From Bin5 sp965116395 (GTDB taxonomy: Bacteria > Chloroflexota > Anaerolineae > Caldilineales > Caldilineaceae): a stretch of DNA of 64,000 nt. The translations under genes were made by a program, and so were the position numbers. The notes below the pieces were generated by a model, which saw only the letters and a program-made list of their open reading frames with translations, searched no databases and was not told the origin of the DNA. Numbering within the stretch: the first letter of the stretch is position 1; each line of letters begins with the position of its first letter. Shown here one piece after another: positions 1 through 8,742 of this stretch. The stretch covers positions 3,038,001 to 3,102,000 of the forward strand of contig OZ220684.1 of assembly GCA_965116395.1 (NCBI GenBank). Reading direction: 5' to 3'.

Positions 1-774
1 CGGCGCACTGCCAATGAAGCTGGCCTGATTGTCCCCCAGCGCCACCGTCACCGGCGTTCCCGCCGCCAGCCCGATAGCATCAGCCAGCTCGCGACGCAGG
101 CCCCCCACCACATCGCCGGCGTCCCCGATCCGAGGGAAGAGGCGCTCCGGCAGCGCCAATCGCTCCAGCAACGTCGAATCCCAACAGTTTGCGCGGATGT
201 CAAAGATCCCCGAGCTGGCAGCCAGCGTCGGTTCACAAACCACCGTCGCGCCCGTAAGAAAGGAGACCACCGCATCCGGTACGAAGCAGGCCGTTACGGG
301 GGCTGCCGGCAGGGCATCTTGCAAACTGAGCCAGTAAAGGCTCGGCCCGAGAAACCCCGCCGCCGGCAGGCAGCCCGTGTTGCGAAAGGCCTCACGCCCT
401 CCCGCGGCCGAAATAAACAGGTCCAATACCGGCCTGTCAGAACCGGGGAGCGGCTCCTGCACGCGCAAGTCCTGCCACGTGATGGCGGGTCCAGCCGGCG
501 CAGCATCCGGCCCAATCAGGGCAACACCGTGCTGCTGTCCGGTAACACCGATCCCTTGAATGTCTTTCGGGGACAATTCGGCCTGCGCCACCAATTCGGC
601 CAGGCACTGCACCGTCAACTCGTACAATCGCGACAGGTCCAGCTCAGCCCGGCCAGGCCCGGGAGAAGAACCAGCGCGATTGGCAACTGTCCGGTGCGCC
701 GCCTGCCTGCCGCTCGCCGGATCCAGCACCACCGCGCTCAATGAAGTTGTCCCAATATCAAGTCCAATCAGCAT
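1..774 (-). CDS. FGGY-family carbohydrate kinase (5' part; C-terminus outside window)
   Basis: This is the N-terminal 258 residues of a sugar kinase, read without a stop to the window edge. It opens with the phosphate-1 motif of the actin/hexokinase ATPase fold (MLIGLDIGTTSLSAVVLD), followed by GVTGQQHGV and AITWQD near residues 78-98, which are typical of FGGY kinases. The frame reaches GDNQASFIGS, where domain II begins. Xylulokinase and sedoheptulokinase-like members both fit; the substrate cannot be fixed from half the protein. The enzyme would phosphorylate a ketose or polyol in the cytoplasm. It is transcribed away from the dioxygenase gene that starts at 1097. Confidence 0.85.
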   Translation of the reverse strand, partial: MLIGLDIGTTSLSAVVLDPASGRQAAHRTVANRAGSSPGPGRAELDLSRLYELTVQCLAELVAQAELSPKDIQGIGVTGQQHGVALIGPDAAPAGPAITWQDLRVQEPLPGSDRPVLDLFISAAGGREAFRNTGCLPAAGFLGPSLYWLSLQDALPAAPVTACFVPDAVVSFLTGATVVCEPTLAASSGIFDIRANCWDSTLLERLALPERLFPRIGDAGDVVGGLRRELADAIGLAAGTPVTVALGDNQASFIGSAP

Positions 775-1096
775 AGCGATCACCTGTCCGGAGAAGGTTG
801 GTTCTGGCGGCGCCTGTCGCCGTGGGTCTGAATCTGTCTGAACAACTATCAAAATTCCGCTTTCTACATCCCTGAGAATGCACAGAGATTGTACCTCAGA
901 ACGCCGGCTGGAAGCATTCCAGCACCACTAAGTCAGTATGGAAAGTCCCCCGTCTCTCTGTTACAATAGAGACACTCTCTCTGGTGGCGCGCCGCAAGTC
1001 TGTGTTCTGTTCGTCAAAAAGCAGCGAACGTACGGCTCCACCTTAACACTTCCATTTCTTCTTGTATTTCATGCTACACTACGCAGGGGAGGCATG
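775..1096. other. Divergent intergenic region, FGGY kinase / dioxygenase
   Basis: About 320 bases separate the two divergent start codons and should hold both promoters. The only clear element is the block just before the plus-strand gene (about 1050-1096), which is closely repeated in front of the second dioxygenase gene. No RNA gene or terminator was seen. Confidence 0.4.
1072..1080 (+). promoter_or_regulatory. Extended -10-like motif TGCTACACT before dioxygenase 1
   Basis: TGCTACACT matches an extended -10 (TGnTATAAT-like). It lies in a block shared almost base for base with the second paralogue at 2202-2210. If it is the -10, transcription would start around 1087, inside the AGGGGAGG ribosome site, leaving a leader of only about ten bases. 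That is unusual, so the block may be a conserved operator instead. Confidence 0.35.
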
Positions 1097-1942
1097 ATGA
1101 CGACAACCACCATCGCCCACGACAAAAGCGCCCAGCTAATACAGGACGGCTACTGTGTCTTCGAGCAGGTGCTGTCTCCCGAAATGCTGGCCCGCGTACG
1201 CGCCGCCAGTGACGGCCTCATCGAAGCCCAGTCTGCCGACCACTTCGAAGAGCAAAAATCCACCGGCAGCATGATCAGCGTCTATGATGATCCCTTCTTC
1301 GCCGAACTGGTCGCCTATCAACCGGCCCTGGACGCGCTGGCCTCTCTGGGTTATCCAACGCCGCGCTGGTCCTCCGGCTTTGTCATCAGCAAACCCGGCC
1401 ACTCCCCGCCTCTCTTCTGGCACCAGGACTGGTGGGGATGGAATGATCCGATCAGCTACACCGAAATTCCTATGCAGCTATTTCTGATGTACTATCTTGT
1501 GGATACCCGCATCGAGAACGGCTGCCTGCGCGTAATCTCCGGTTCCCATCTCAAGCGCCATCCTATGCACGATGTCGTGCACACCGCCCATACCGATGAA
1601 CTGCGCCGCGCCACCGACCCAACCCATCCTGCCTATCAGCAGATTCCGGAAGATCAGGCTGTGCCCGTGCGCGCCGGCGATCTGGTAATCGGCGATTCCA
1701 GGCTGCTCCACGGCTCCTACGCCAACCAGACCGACGAGCGGCGCACAGTCATCACAATCTGGTACCATCCCAATTTCGACATCTCCTCGCCCCGCATCCA
1801 ATCCAATCTGAGCCGCACACAGACGAGTGTCGCCAACTGGCCGCCGCAAGCGCAGAAGCTCGTCCAAAGATTGGTTCCCACTTATGAGGGTGACGAAGAG
1901 CCTCTGGAGTGGAACCGCGTACCGGGACCTGAACTGAAGTGA
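1097..1942 (+). CDS. Phytanoyl-CoA dioxygenase (PhyH) family protein, paralogue 1
   Basis: A 281-residue Fe(II)/2-oxoglutarate-dependent oxygenase. The double-stranded beta-helix iron triad is visible as HQD (H109, D111) in FWHQDWWGW and H205 in RLLHGSYANQ, followed about ten residues later by the arginine pair expected to bind 2-oxoglutarate. Such enzymes hydroxylate small organic substrates; this substrate is unknown. Of the two adjacent ATGs the second was chosen: AGGGGAGG at 1085-1092 is too close to the first, and starting here makes the protein exactly as long as paralogue 2 and aligned with it without gaps. The gene is followed by paralogue 2 and then an aldehyde dehydrogenase, which suggests one oxidative catabolic route. 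Confidence 0.88.
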   Translation: MTTTTIAHDKSAQLIQDGYCVFEQVLSPEMLARVRAASDGLIEAQSADHFEEQKSTGSMISVYDDPFFAELVAYQPALDALASLGYPTPRWSSGFVISKPGHSPPLFWHQDWWGWNDPISYTEIPMQLFLMYYLVDTRIENGCLRVISGSHLKRHPMHDVVHTAHTDELRRATDPTHPAYQQIPEDQAVPVRAGDLVIGDSRLLHGSYANQTDERRTVITIWYHPNFDISSPRIQSNLSRTQTSVANWPPQAQKLVQRLVPTYEGDEEPLEWNRVPGPELK

Positions 1943-2201
1943 TATCCGCGGGCGCTTGACGGGATACAACTGTCTCTTTTTCTCCTGTCCATTCTGCATT
2001 GTCGAGAAAGTGGACTTTGTAACGCGGCAAGTGGCCCAGAGCTTCTAGAGGAAACTGCACCAGAGCAGAGTGACAAGCGTGCCTGAATTCGCGGGGTCAA
2101 TTCCGTATCTCCACAAAGAGCCGCAGCTCCGTGCCCAGTCTGTAACCAGGGCAGGCAACGAACGAACTCACAGTCGCATTTCCCTTCTTTCTTGTGATTC
2201 A

Positions 2202-2210
2202 TGCTACACT
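2202..2210 (+). promoter_or_regulatory. Extended -10-like motif TGCTACACT before dioxygenase 2
   Basis: The same TGCTACACT motif as at 1072-1080, at the same distance from AGGGGAGG and the start codon. About 30 bases before each gene are nearly identical although the rest of the intergenic region differs, so the tandem duplication kept this 5' control block. Promoter or operator function is inferred. Confidence 0.35.
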
Positions 2211-2229
2211 TCGCAGGGGAGGCATGTTT

Positions 2230-3075
2230 ATGACAAGAGCGCCAAACTTCCACGACACGCGCAAGCAACTGTTACGCGCTGGCTACTGCGTCTTGGAACA
2301 AATCTTGTCACCGGAAATGTTGGAACGCGTGCGCGTCGCCAGCAACGACCTCATCGCAGCCCAGCCCGCCGAGCACTTCGACAGATACAAGTCCACAGGC
2401 AGCATGATAAGTGTTTACAATGACCCCTTTTTTGCCGAACTCGTGGCCTATCAACCTGCACTCGACGCCCTGGACTCTCTGGGCTTCCCCGATTCTCGCT
2501 GGACGTCCGGGTTCGTGATCAGCAAACCCGGCCACTCGCCGCCCCTCTTCTGGCACCAGGACTGGTGGGCATGGAATGATCCGGTCAGCTACACCGATCT
2601 CCCCCTCCAACTCTTTCTCATGTACTATCTCGTGGACACCAGTATCGAGAACGGCTGCCTGCGCGTCATCGCCGGCTCCCACCGCAAACGCCATCGTATA
2701 CATGACTCCGTCCACACCACGCATAACGAGGAGCTGAGCCGGGCCACCGACCCATCCCATCCCGCCTATCAACCAATGCCCGAAGACAGGGCTGTTCCAG
2801 TGCGCGCCGGCGACCTTGTCATCGGCGATGCCAGGCTCCTCCACGGCTCCTTCCCCAACCGGACGCGAGAACGCCGCACGGTCATCACGCTCTGGTATCA
2901 TCCCAATTTCGAGATCTCACCGCCCCCCATCCAATCCAGCTTGAGCCGTGACCAGACGCAGGTGTCCTCTTGGCCGCCGCAGGCACAGAAACTCGTTCAA
3001 AACCTGGTCCCCACTTATGATGGTGATGCAGAGCCGCTTGAATGGAAACGGGTGCCGGGCCCTGAACTAGAGTGA
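2230..3075 (+). CDS. Phytanoyl-CoA dioxygenase (PhyH) family protein, paralogue 2
   Basis: A tandem paralogue of the preceding gene, also 281 residues, with the same HQDWW iron motif (H109, D111), a distal LLHGSF histidine and the following arginines. Long blocks such as SKPGHSPPLFWHQDWW are unchanged between the copies, while the first 20 residues and the region after the iron motif have diverged. Both are therefore probably active, with related substrates. ATG at 2230 sits seven bases after AGGGGAGG (2215-2222); the upstream ATG at 2224 is too close. The aldehyde dehydrogenase gene begins 86 bases downstream and may be co-transcribed. Confidence 0.88.
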   Translation: MTRAPNFHDTRKQLLRAGYCVLEQILSPEMLERVRVASNDLIAAQPAEHFDRYKSTGSMISVYNDPFFAELVAYQPALDALDSLGFPDSRWTSGFVISKPGHSPPLFWHQDWWAWNDPVSYTDLPLQLFLMYYLVDTSIENGCLRVIAGSHRKRHRIHDSVHTTHNEELSRATDPSHPAYQPMPEDRAVPVRAGDLVIGDARLLHGSFPNRTRERRTVITLWYHPNFEISPPPIQSSLSRDQTQVSSWPPQAQKLVQNLVPTYDGDAEPLEWKRVPGPELE

Positions 3076-3161
3076 AGTTCGCTGGCGCCAATCTCGCAGC
3101 GAAAACACATAAAGCAAGCCAACCATTCTGAAAAGATTCCGACAATAAGGAGAAGAATTCG

Positions 3162-4580
3162 ATGAAGATGCACATTGGCGGGCAGTGGGTGGACAAATCA
3201 GAAAAGATCGAAGTTCTGCACCCATTCGACGGCTCCGTCGTCGACACCATTCCCCGAGGCGATGCGGCCGACGTGGAGCTGGCGCTGGCAACCGCCGAAC
3301 GCGGAGCCAAAGCAATGGCCAGTCTCACCGGCTACGAACGCTATGAAATCCTGCACAAAGCCGCCCACCTGATGGAGGAACGTAACGAAGATCTGGCCCG
3401 CACCATCACCCTTGAAGAGGGCAAAATAATCGCCGAAGGCCGCATCGAAGCCTCGCGCGCGGTCGAAATCATCGCCCTCTCCGCCGAAGAGGCCAAGCGC
3501 CTCGGCGGCGAAGTCGTCCCCCTTGACGGCGCACCCGGCGCCGCCGGCAAGTTCGGCTTTACCGTGCGCGTGCCCTGCGGCGTCATCGTCGGCATCAGCC
3601 CCTTCAACTTCCCCCTCCACCTGGTCTGCCACAAGATCGGTCCCGCCTTGGCCGCCGGCAACGCCATCATTCTCAAACCGGCCACCGACACACCGCTTTC
3701 GGCGCTGAAACTGGTCGAGATCTTCCTCGAAGCCGGCACACCGCCCGAAGCGCTCCAGTGCCTGACCGGCTCCGGCAGTGTCATCGGCGACGCCCTCTGC
3801 GCCGATTCACGCGTACGCAAAATCACCTTCACCGGCAGCCGCGACATCGGCGAGCACATCTGCCGCACCGCCGGCCTCAAGCGCGTAACCATGGAGCTTG
3901 GCTCCAACGCGCCCCTCATCGTCATGCCCGACGCCGACCCCGAACGCGTAGCCCAGGCCGCCGCCGCCTCCGGTTACTCCAACGCCGGCCAGGTCTGCAT
4001 CTCCACCCAGCGCGTCGTCACCCACGAGAAGATACACGGCGACTTTCTCGACGCCTTCAAAGCGACCGTCGAAAACATCACAACCGGCAACCCGCTCGCC
4101 GATGCCACCAAAATGGGCCCGATGATTCGCGAAGAAGACGCCGTACGCGTTGACCAGTGGGTTGAGGAAGCTGTAAGCGGCGGCGCCGAGCTCGTCCTCG
4201 GCGGGGGGCGCGAAGGTCAGATGTACCAGCCGACCATCGTCTCCAACGTCAGCCCGCAAATGAAAATCTCCTGCGACGAGGTCTTTGGCCCCGTTGTCGG
4301 CGTGACCTCTGTCAGCGACATCGACGAGGCCATCGCCCTTGCCAATGACACCAACTACGGCCTGAGCGCGGCGATCTTCACGCAGAATATCGATTGGGCG
4401 ATGAGATTTGTGCAGGAGGTCGAGTCCGGCAACCTGCATGTCAATTGGGGTACCCAGTGGCGCGCCGACCTGATGCCCTATGGCGGCCTGAAGGAGAGCG
4501 GCATGGGCAAAGAAGGGCCCAAGTACGCCGTCGAAGAAATGACCGAAACGAAGATGGCGGTCTTCCACATGGGCGGCTAA
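3162..4580 (+). CDS. NAD(P)-dependent aldehyde dehydrogenase
   Basis: A 472-residue member of the aldehyde dehydrogenase superfamily that oxidises an aldehyde to a carboxylate with NAD(P). The active-site residues are visible: catalytic Cys279 in NAGQVCIS, general base Glu245 in TMELGSNAPL, and the cofactor/oxyanion segment SPFNFPL around residue 149. Length is normal. The start follows an AAGGAGAAG ribosome site. Resemblance is to the lactaldehyde / non-phosphorylating glyceraldehyde-3-phosphate dehydrogenase group, but the substrate is not determined. Its position after two oxygenases suggests it removes an aldehyde made from their products; this is inference from context. Confidence 0.9.
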   Translation: MKMHIGGQWVDKSEKIEVLHPFDGSVVDTIPRGDAADVELALATAERGAKAMASLTGYERYEILHKAAHLMEERNEDLARTITLEEGKIIAEGRIEASRAVEIIALSAEEAKRLGGEVVPLDGAPGAAGKFGFTVRVPCGVIVGISPFNFPLHLVCHKIGPALAAGNAIILKPATDTPLSALKLVEIFLEAGTPPEALQCLTGSGSVIGDALCADSRVRKITFTGSRDIGEHICRTAGLKRVTMELGSNAPLIVMPDADPERVAQAAAASGYSNAGQVCISTQRVVTHEKIHGDFLDAFKATVENITTGNPLADATKMGPMIREEDAVRVDQWVEEAVSGGAELVLGGGREGQMYQPTIVSNVSPQMKISCDEVFGPVVGVTSVSDIDEAIALANDTNYGLSAAIFTQNIDWAMRFVQEVESGNLHVNWGTQWRADLMPYGGLKESGMGKEGPKYAVEEMTETKMAVFHMGG

Positions 4581-4683
4581 TCAAATACGCTCGGCAGGCT
4601 GCTCGGAGTCCTGACAGCTATCTGCAACGGAAGGCATCGGCGTGGGCGCGTTCCCGTGTCGGTGCCTTCATTCGTTTTCGCCC

Positions 4684-5574
4684 CTAGCCGCTGCTGTGAA
4701 AGATCCCCAGCCGGAACTCATGGCCCACTCCCGCGTCTTCACCGGTCAGCCAGCTCTCCGCCGCGATCTGCGTTGTACACGGACCAAATGAGCAAACTGT
4801 CAACCGCCGCTCGCATGCCTCGCGGCGCAGCCTGCCGATTACGGTCCGCAACATCTCTCCTTGGAAAGGCGAATAGAGAAAATAGACCGTGCCCCCGCAC
4901 AGGTCTGCGCTGCGCGCGTCCCCCTGTCTGAACGCCACCTGTCCGATTCCCAGCCTCGCCGCTTCACTGCGGGCATGGTCCACATACGCCGGCAACACCT
5001 CCAGCCCGACCGCCTCCACGCCCGTCAGCAGATGCACCAGCAGCGCCACCTGTCCCAACCCGGACCCAATGTCCACAAATCTGTCGGCGCCCGTCAGTGG
5101 CACGCGGTCCACCAGTTCGAGCAGCGCACTCACCGGCGTCGGCTCGTAGTGAATCATTTCGCTGTCGCTGCCTTCCCACGGCTGCGGCGGGCAGTCGCTG
5201 TGGAACAGCCCCGCGGCCAGCTCGTCCGCGGCATCCGCCCTGAAGTGCAGCCACTCGCTATCGTCCTGCCGGTAGCGGCAGTTGCCATCGAACAGTGTCC
5301 GCAGTTGACGCGCTGTGACCACTCCCGTTCGGATGCCTTTACGCAACGTCCGAAAGAAATCCTGGTTGCACTCTTCCAGGTCGCCCCGCAATGCGCGCAC
5401 CCGTCGCAAACCGGTTGCGGCCGACTGCTGTTCGGCGTGTATCTGGAATGCTTCCGCCAGAAAGTCGAGCGTCTTCAGCGCCTCAAAGCGCGCTGCCAGG
5501 TTGTCATCTTCACTGAGTGTGGGATCCTGCTCCAGCGCGGCTAGATCCCGTTCCAACTTCAGAAGTTTGGCCAT
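4684..5574 (-). CDS. SAM-dependent methyltransferase, class I (DOT1-like core)
   Basis: A 296-residue protein with an alpha-helical N-terminal half (about residues 1-150) and a class I methyltransferase core. Motif I is DIGSGLGQVALLVHL near residue 175, followed by an acidic GLEV end of strand 2 and QGDAR. The spacing and the string VDIGSGLGQ recall DOT1-like and small-molecule methyltransferases. The target is unknown. It begins 29 bases after rimO on the same strand, with GGAGA before the ATG, so it is probably in the rimO operon, perhaps acting on the translation apparatus; that is inference. Confidence 0.75.
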   Translation of the reverse strand: MAKLLKLERDLAALEQDPTLSEDDNLAARFEALKTLDFLAEAFQIHAEQQSAATGLRRVRALRGDLEECNQDFFRTLRKGIRTGVVTARQLRTLFDGNCRYRQDDSEWLHFRADAADELAAGLFHSDCPPQPWEGSDSEMIHYEPTPVSALLELVDRVPLTGADRFVDIGSGLGQVALLVHLLTGVEAVGLEVLPAYVDHARSEAARLGIGQVAFRQGDARSADLCGGTVYFLYSPFQGEMLRTVIGRLRREACERRLTVCSFGPCTTQIAAESWLTGEDAGVGHEFRLGIFHSSG

Positions 5575-5603
5575 AACGGTCTCCGTGCCGCGAAAGGTGA
5601 TAC

Positions 5604-7013
5604 CTACTTGAGGTCAGCGAGCAGCTCTGTGCGGCTGGAAAATGTCTCTGCGATCAGCGGCTCTCCCACCAGATCGTATTCCAACGCGCCATTGATATGT
5701 ACCTCCAGAACTGTTCCAACGGGCGCACCCGCAATGCCCGGCACAAGCACAAGACCGTCCACTTCCGGCGCGTCGCGGTAACTGCGCCCCAAAAGCAGCG
5801 GTGCCCCGCTCTCCGCGACCTCGCCCTGGCCCTCGACGAGGATGTCGAGAACCCGTCCTACCTGCTCCTGATTCTTGCGCAGACTGATCGGTTGCTGGAC
5901 TTCCATCAACCGATCGTAGCGCTCCTCTTTTTCTTCTTCCGGAACCGGATCGGGCAGCGCCGCCGCCGGCGTCCCCGGCTCCGGGCTGAAGGGGAATGCG
6001 CCCACCTTGTCGAATTCGATCGCCTGCGCGAATTTCAACAGCCCCTGAAACTCCTCTTCCGTCTCGCCCGGATAGCCAACAATAAACGTAGTGCGCAGCG
6101 CGATATCCGGCATCGCCGTCCGCAGCTTTTCCACGTGATCGTAGATCATCTCCAGCCGCGAGGGTCGGCGCATACGGCGCAGCGTGCGCGGGTCTCCGTG
6201 CTGCAGCGGCATATCCAGATAGGGCACGATCTTATCCTGGCTCGCCATCACTTCTATCAACCCATCGCTGACGTGCCCCGGATAGGCGTACATCAGCCGC
6301 ACCCACTTCAAAGCGTCGCTTGTCCGGTTGCAGAGCGCGCTCAACAGGCGCGGCAGGCTATCCGGTTCACCCTGGTCCCGTCCAAAGTCGGTTGTGTCCT
6401 GGGCGACGATCACCAGCTCCTTGGCGCCAGCCTCCACCAATGCATTGGCTTCGTCGATCACCGCCTCTATCGGGCGGCTGCGCAGCTTGCCCTTGAAACT
6501 GGGGATCGTACAGAACGCACACGGCGCGTTGCAGCCGTCGGAGATCTTGAGATACGCGCTGCCTCCAGCCACCGCTGGCCGCGGCACCGCCTCCACGTAC
6601 GTTTCATCCGGATCACCCAACAGGCTGTACCGTTGCAACCTTCGCTGCTCCGGCCCGCCGCGCACCTGCTTGACCAAATCCACCACATCCATCCAGCGCC
6701 GCGTTCCCAGCAGACCGTCCACCTGCGGCACCCGCTCCAACACTTCCTCGCCGTTGCGTTGCGCCAGGCAGCCAGCCGCGATCAGCATCTGGTGCCGCCG
6801 CTTTCCATCCGCCAACTCCTGCAACACACCGATCGATTCCTCCTTGGCAGCCTCCAGAAAGCCGCAAGTGTTCACGATCAATACATCCGCCTGCCGCGCA
6901 TCGTCGCTGGCGTCAATGTCGGCCTGCCGCAACAGCATCTCCATGCCGTCACTGTCAACCTCATTCTTTGGACATCCAAGAGTGATCAAGTGATAGGACT
7001 GTTTATTCGTCAT
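5604..7013 (-). CDS. rimO: Ribosomal protein S12 methylthiotransferase RimO
   Basis: A 469-residue radical-SAM methylthiotransferase. The N-terminal UPF0004 domain starts with LGCPKNEVDSD and carries VNTCGF, giving two of its cluster cysteines. The radical SAM cluster motif is DGCNAPCAFC (CxxxCxxC) near residue 155. The C-terminal TRAM domain ends with GRSYRDAPEVDG. The LGCPKN opening and GRSY.DAPEVDG tail separate RimO from MiaB. It adds a methylthio group to an aspartate of ribosomal protein S12. It lies 15 bases after a small nucleotidyltransferase gene and 29 bases before the methyltransferase gene on the same strand. Confidence 0.93.
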   Translation of the reverse strand: MTNKQSYHLITLGCPKNEVDSDGMEMLLRQADIDASDDARQADVLIVNTCGFLEAAKEESIGVLQELADGKRRHQMLIAAGCLAQRNGEEVLERVPQVDGLLGTRRWMDVVDLVKQVRGGPEQRRLQRYSLLGDPDETYVEAVPRPAVAGGSAYLKISDGCNAPCAFCTIPSFKGKLRSRPIEAVIDEANALVEAGAKELVIVAQDTTDFGRDQGEPDSLPRLLSALCNRTSDALKWVRLMYAYPGHVSDGLIEVMASQDKIVPYLDMPLQHGDPRTLRRMRRPSRLEMIYDHVEKLRTAMPDIALRTTFIVGYPGETEEEFQGLLKFAQAIEFDKVGAFPFSPEPGTPAAALPDPVPEEEKEERYDRLMEVQQPISLRKNQEQVGRVLDILVEGQGEVAESGAPLLLGRSYRDAPEVDGLVLVPGIAGAPVGTVLEVHINGALEYDLVGEPLIAETFSSRTELLADLK

Positions 7014-7028
7014 TTACCAAGCTCTTGC

Positions 7029-7346
7029 TCAAACTCGCTCGCGTTCATATAACACCAGACCTTCTTGCAGTATTCGACTTCTTAGGAGTCCGTAGCTACT
7101 TTGCAGATCGATTACGCTGATGGAATGCTCCGAATGTAGAAGACACTCTCCTAAAGCGCGGAAGAAATTCTCATTAGGCAGTCCCTCCACACAGATATCC
7201 AGATCGGAGTCCTCGCGCGCGTCTCCCAGTGCTATCGAACCATACAGAATTACGCGCTCTGCACCGAAACGCTGTAGTGTTGCGACAGCAGAGAAAACAT
7301 CCTTCTGGTATCTCAGGGGAAGAGTTTCTATCTGCACTGTTCTCAC
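7029..7346 (-). CDS. MNT-type minimal nucleotidyltransferase (orphan)
   Basis: A 105-residue protein with the DNA polymerase beta-fold signature GSIALGDAREDSDLDI (GSx10DxD) near residue 36. It starts at GTG. Such minimal nucleotidyltransferases usually pair with a HEPN-domain toxin as MntA/HepT antitoxin systems, but no HEPN partner is visible: rimO follows after 15 bases, and the 220 bases upstream hold only broken frames. It may be an orphan antitoxin, or a domesticated enzyme now transcribed with rimO. Confidence 0.75.
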   Translation of the reverse strand: MRTVQIETLPLRYQKDVFSAVATLQRFGAERVILYGSIALGDAREDSDLDICVEGLPNENFFRALGECLLHSEHSISVIDLQSSYGLLRSRILQEGLVLYERERV

Positions 7347-7565
7347 TGGACTACCTACACTTTGTCTTCTGCATCACCAGGCGCGGACCGGCGCGCTGCA
7401 GCAGTGGACTGAATTACTGCTGCTAAATTGCATGTTCGAGCCTATAGATCACTGACAGTAAGTTCACGCGCAACCTCGCCATTGTAGCACAGTTTTCAGT
7501 GAAGAAAGAGACCGTCGCCGGGGCAAATCAAATCACGACGGTGGCGCGTACGAGGTCACCGCCTA

Positions 7566-8186
7566 TCAAGGACGGATCCGCTCCAGCAGCGCGTCAAGTT
7601 CCTGCTGACTCGCGATCGGTCCCACAACAGTCTCAACAATTCTACCTTCGGGGTCGACGAAAAAGGTCTCAGGCACACCCTGGATCCGAAAACGGCGGGC
7701 TGCCTGGCTGCGCAGGTCCGGGCCATTGGGGTAAGTAATATCAAACTCTGCCAGATAAGCGAGTGCCGCCGGCTCCTGATCCAGATAATCCAGCCCGAGG
7801 AAGACAATCCCGTTGTCTTTTTCCCGACGCCATGTCCGCTCCAGCAGAGCCGCCTCGTCGCGGCACGGAGTACACCAGCTGGCCCAGAAATTGATCACCA
7901 CGCCTTTTCCCCGCAGTTCGCGCAGATCAATATCCCCGCCTTCGAATGTCGTGAAGCGCAGGTCCGGCGACTCGCCTGCCGCCCGCTGTCCCTGCACATT
8001 CGTCTGCCACAACCGCACTGCCAGCAGAACGATAAACGCCGCGCCCGCAACCAGGAACAGAACACGCCAGATTTTCACAGCACGCGTCGATGGCGCTTCA
8101 ATCTGCCGTTCCGACTGCGAATTCAGAGGGGCATCGCTGTCAACTGCATGAGGCGTACTGCCCTTCGACTCCGTCACTTCAGTCAT
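7566..8186 (-). CDS. Membrane-anchored thioredoxin-like protein, TlpA/ResA/CcmG type
   Basis: A 206-residue protein with one N-terminal transmembrane anchor (about residues 42-62) and a periplasm-side thioredoxin domain with the active site WASWCTPC near residue 106. The cis-proline loop is GVPETFFVDPEGR. This layout is that of CcmG/ResA, which reduce apocytochrome c or haem-handling proteins during cytochrome c maturation. The start codon lies inside the end of the upstream ccmH-like gene (8-base overlap), so the two are translationally coupled. Confidence 0.87.
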   Translation of the reverse strand: MTEVTESKGSTPHAVDSDAPLNSQSERQIEAPSTRAVKIWRVLFLVAGAAFIVLLAVRLWQTNVQGQRAAGESPDLRFTTFEGGDIDLRELRGKGVVINFWASWCTPCRDEAALLERTWRREKDNGIVFLGLDYLDQEPAALAYLAEFDITYPNGPDLRSQAARRFRIQGVPETFFVDPEGRIVETVVGPIASQQELDALLERIRP

Positions 8187-8715
8187 AGCGGGCCAGTTCC
8201 TCGTCCAGCCGCCGCTCCCGCTCGTCCACCTCGCCGCCGGCTGCTCCGGCCGGCGCCGCTGACCGCGGGCGCGTCATCTCCTGAAGACGCGTCCAGAGAA
8301 AAATCGCGCCGCCCACGACCGCCACCACCGGCAAGATCCACGCCAGCCAGTTGAATCCCTCCCGCGGCGGTTCACCCAGAACCTGCGGTCCGTACTGCTC
8401 CAAAAAATAGTCCCTGATCGACTCCGCGTCCGCACCCTCCGCCAATTTGATGGCAATTAACTCCTTCATCTGCCCGCACGCCTTCAGTTCACAGCTGTCC
8501 AGCCGTAACCTGCCGCCGCACAGAGGGCACCACAGATGCTGGGCAACCTCGTTCACCTCATCGGCAGTGATGTCAGTTGTATCGCCTTGGGCTAACAGGG
8601 GCGGGCTGCTGCAGACGGCAGCGAGCAGCAGAAAAATGGCTATGAGGATGCTGCGCAGAGTGGTTGGATGTGCTGCGATTTCGCTAAGAAAACGCGTCTT
8701 GAGGGGAGAATCCAT
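8179..8715 (-). CDS. ccmH: Cytochrome c maturation protein CcmH/CycL family
   Basis: A 178-residue protein with an N-terminal signal or membrane segment (about residues 20-42), a CcmH domain with LWCPLCGG around residue 61, and a C-terminal transmembrane helix (NWLAWILPVVAVVGGAIFLW). CcmH keeps the haem-binding cysteines of apocytochrome c reduced for ligation. The canonical motif is LRCxxC; here it is LWCPLC, with two further cysteines shortly after (DSCELKAC). It overlaps the downstream thioredoxin-like gene. No haem lyase ccmF gene is in the window. Confidence 0.85.
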   Translation of the reverse strand: MDSPLKTRFLSEIAAHPTTLRSILIAIFLLLAAVCSSPPLLAQGDTTDITADEVNEVAQHLWCPLCGGRLRLDSCELKACGQMKELIAIKLAEGADAESIRDYFLEQYGPQVLGEPPREGFNWLAWILPVVAVVGGAIFLWTRLQEMTRPRSAAPAGAAGGEVDERERRLDEELARYD

Positions 8716-8742
8716 GCGAGTACTGTGCAGAACGAGGCGCGA

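Noticed and set aside
5697..7052. 451-codon plus-strand open frame
   Set aside because: Antisense to rimO, with biased composition and no ribosome site.
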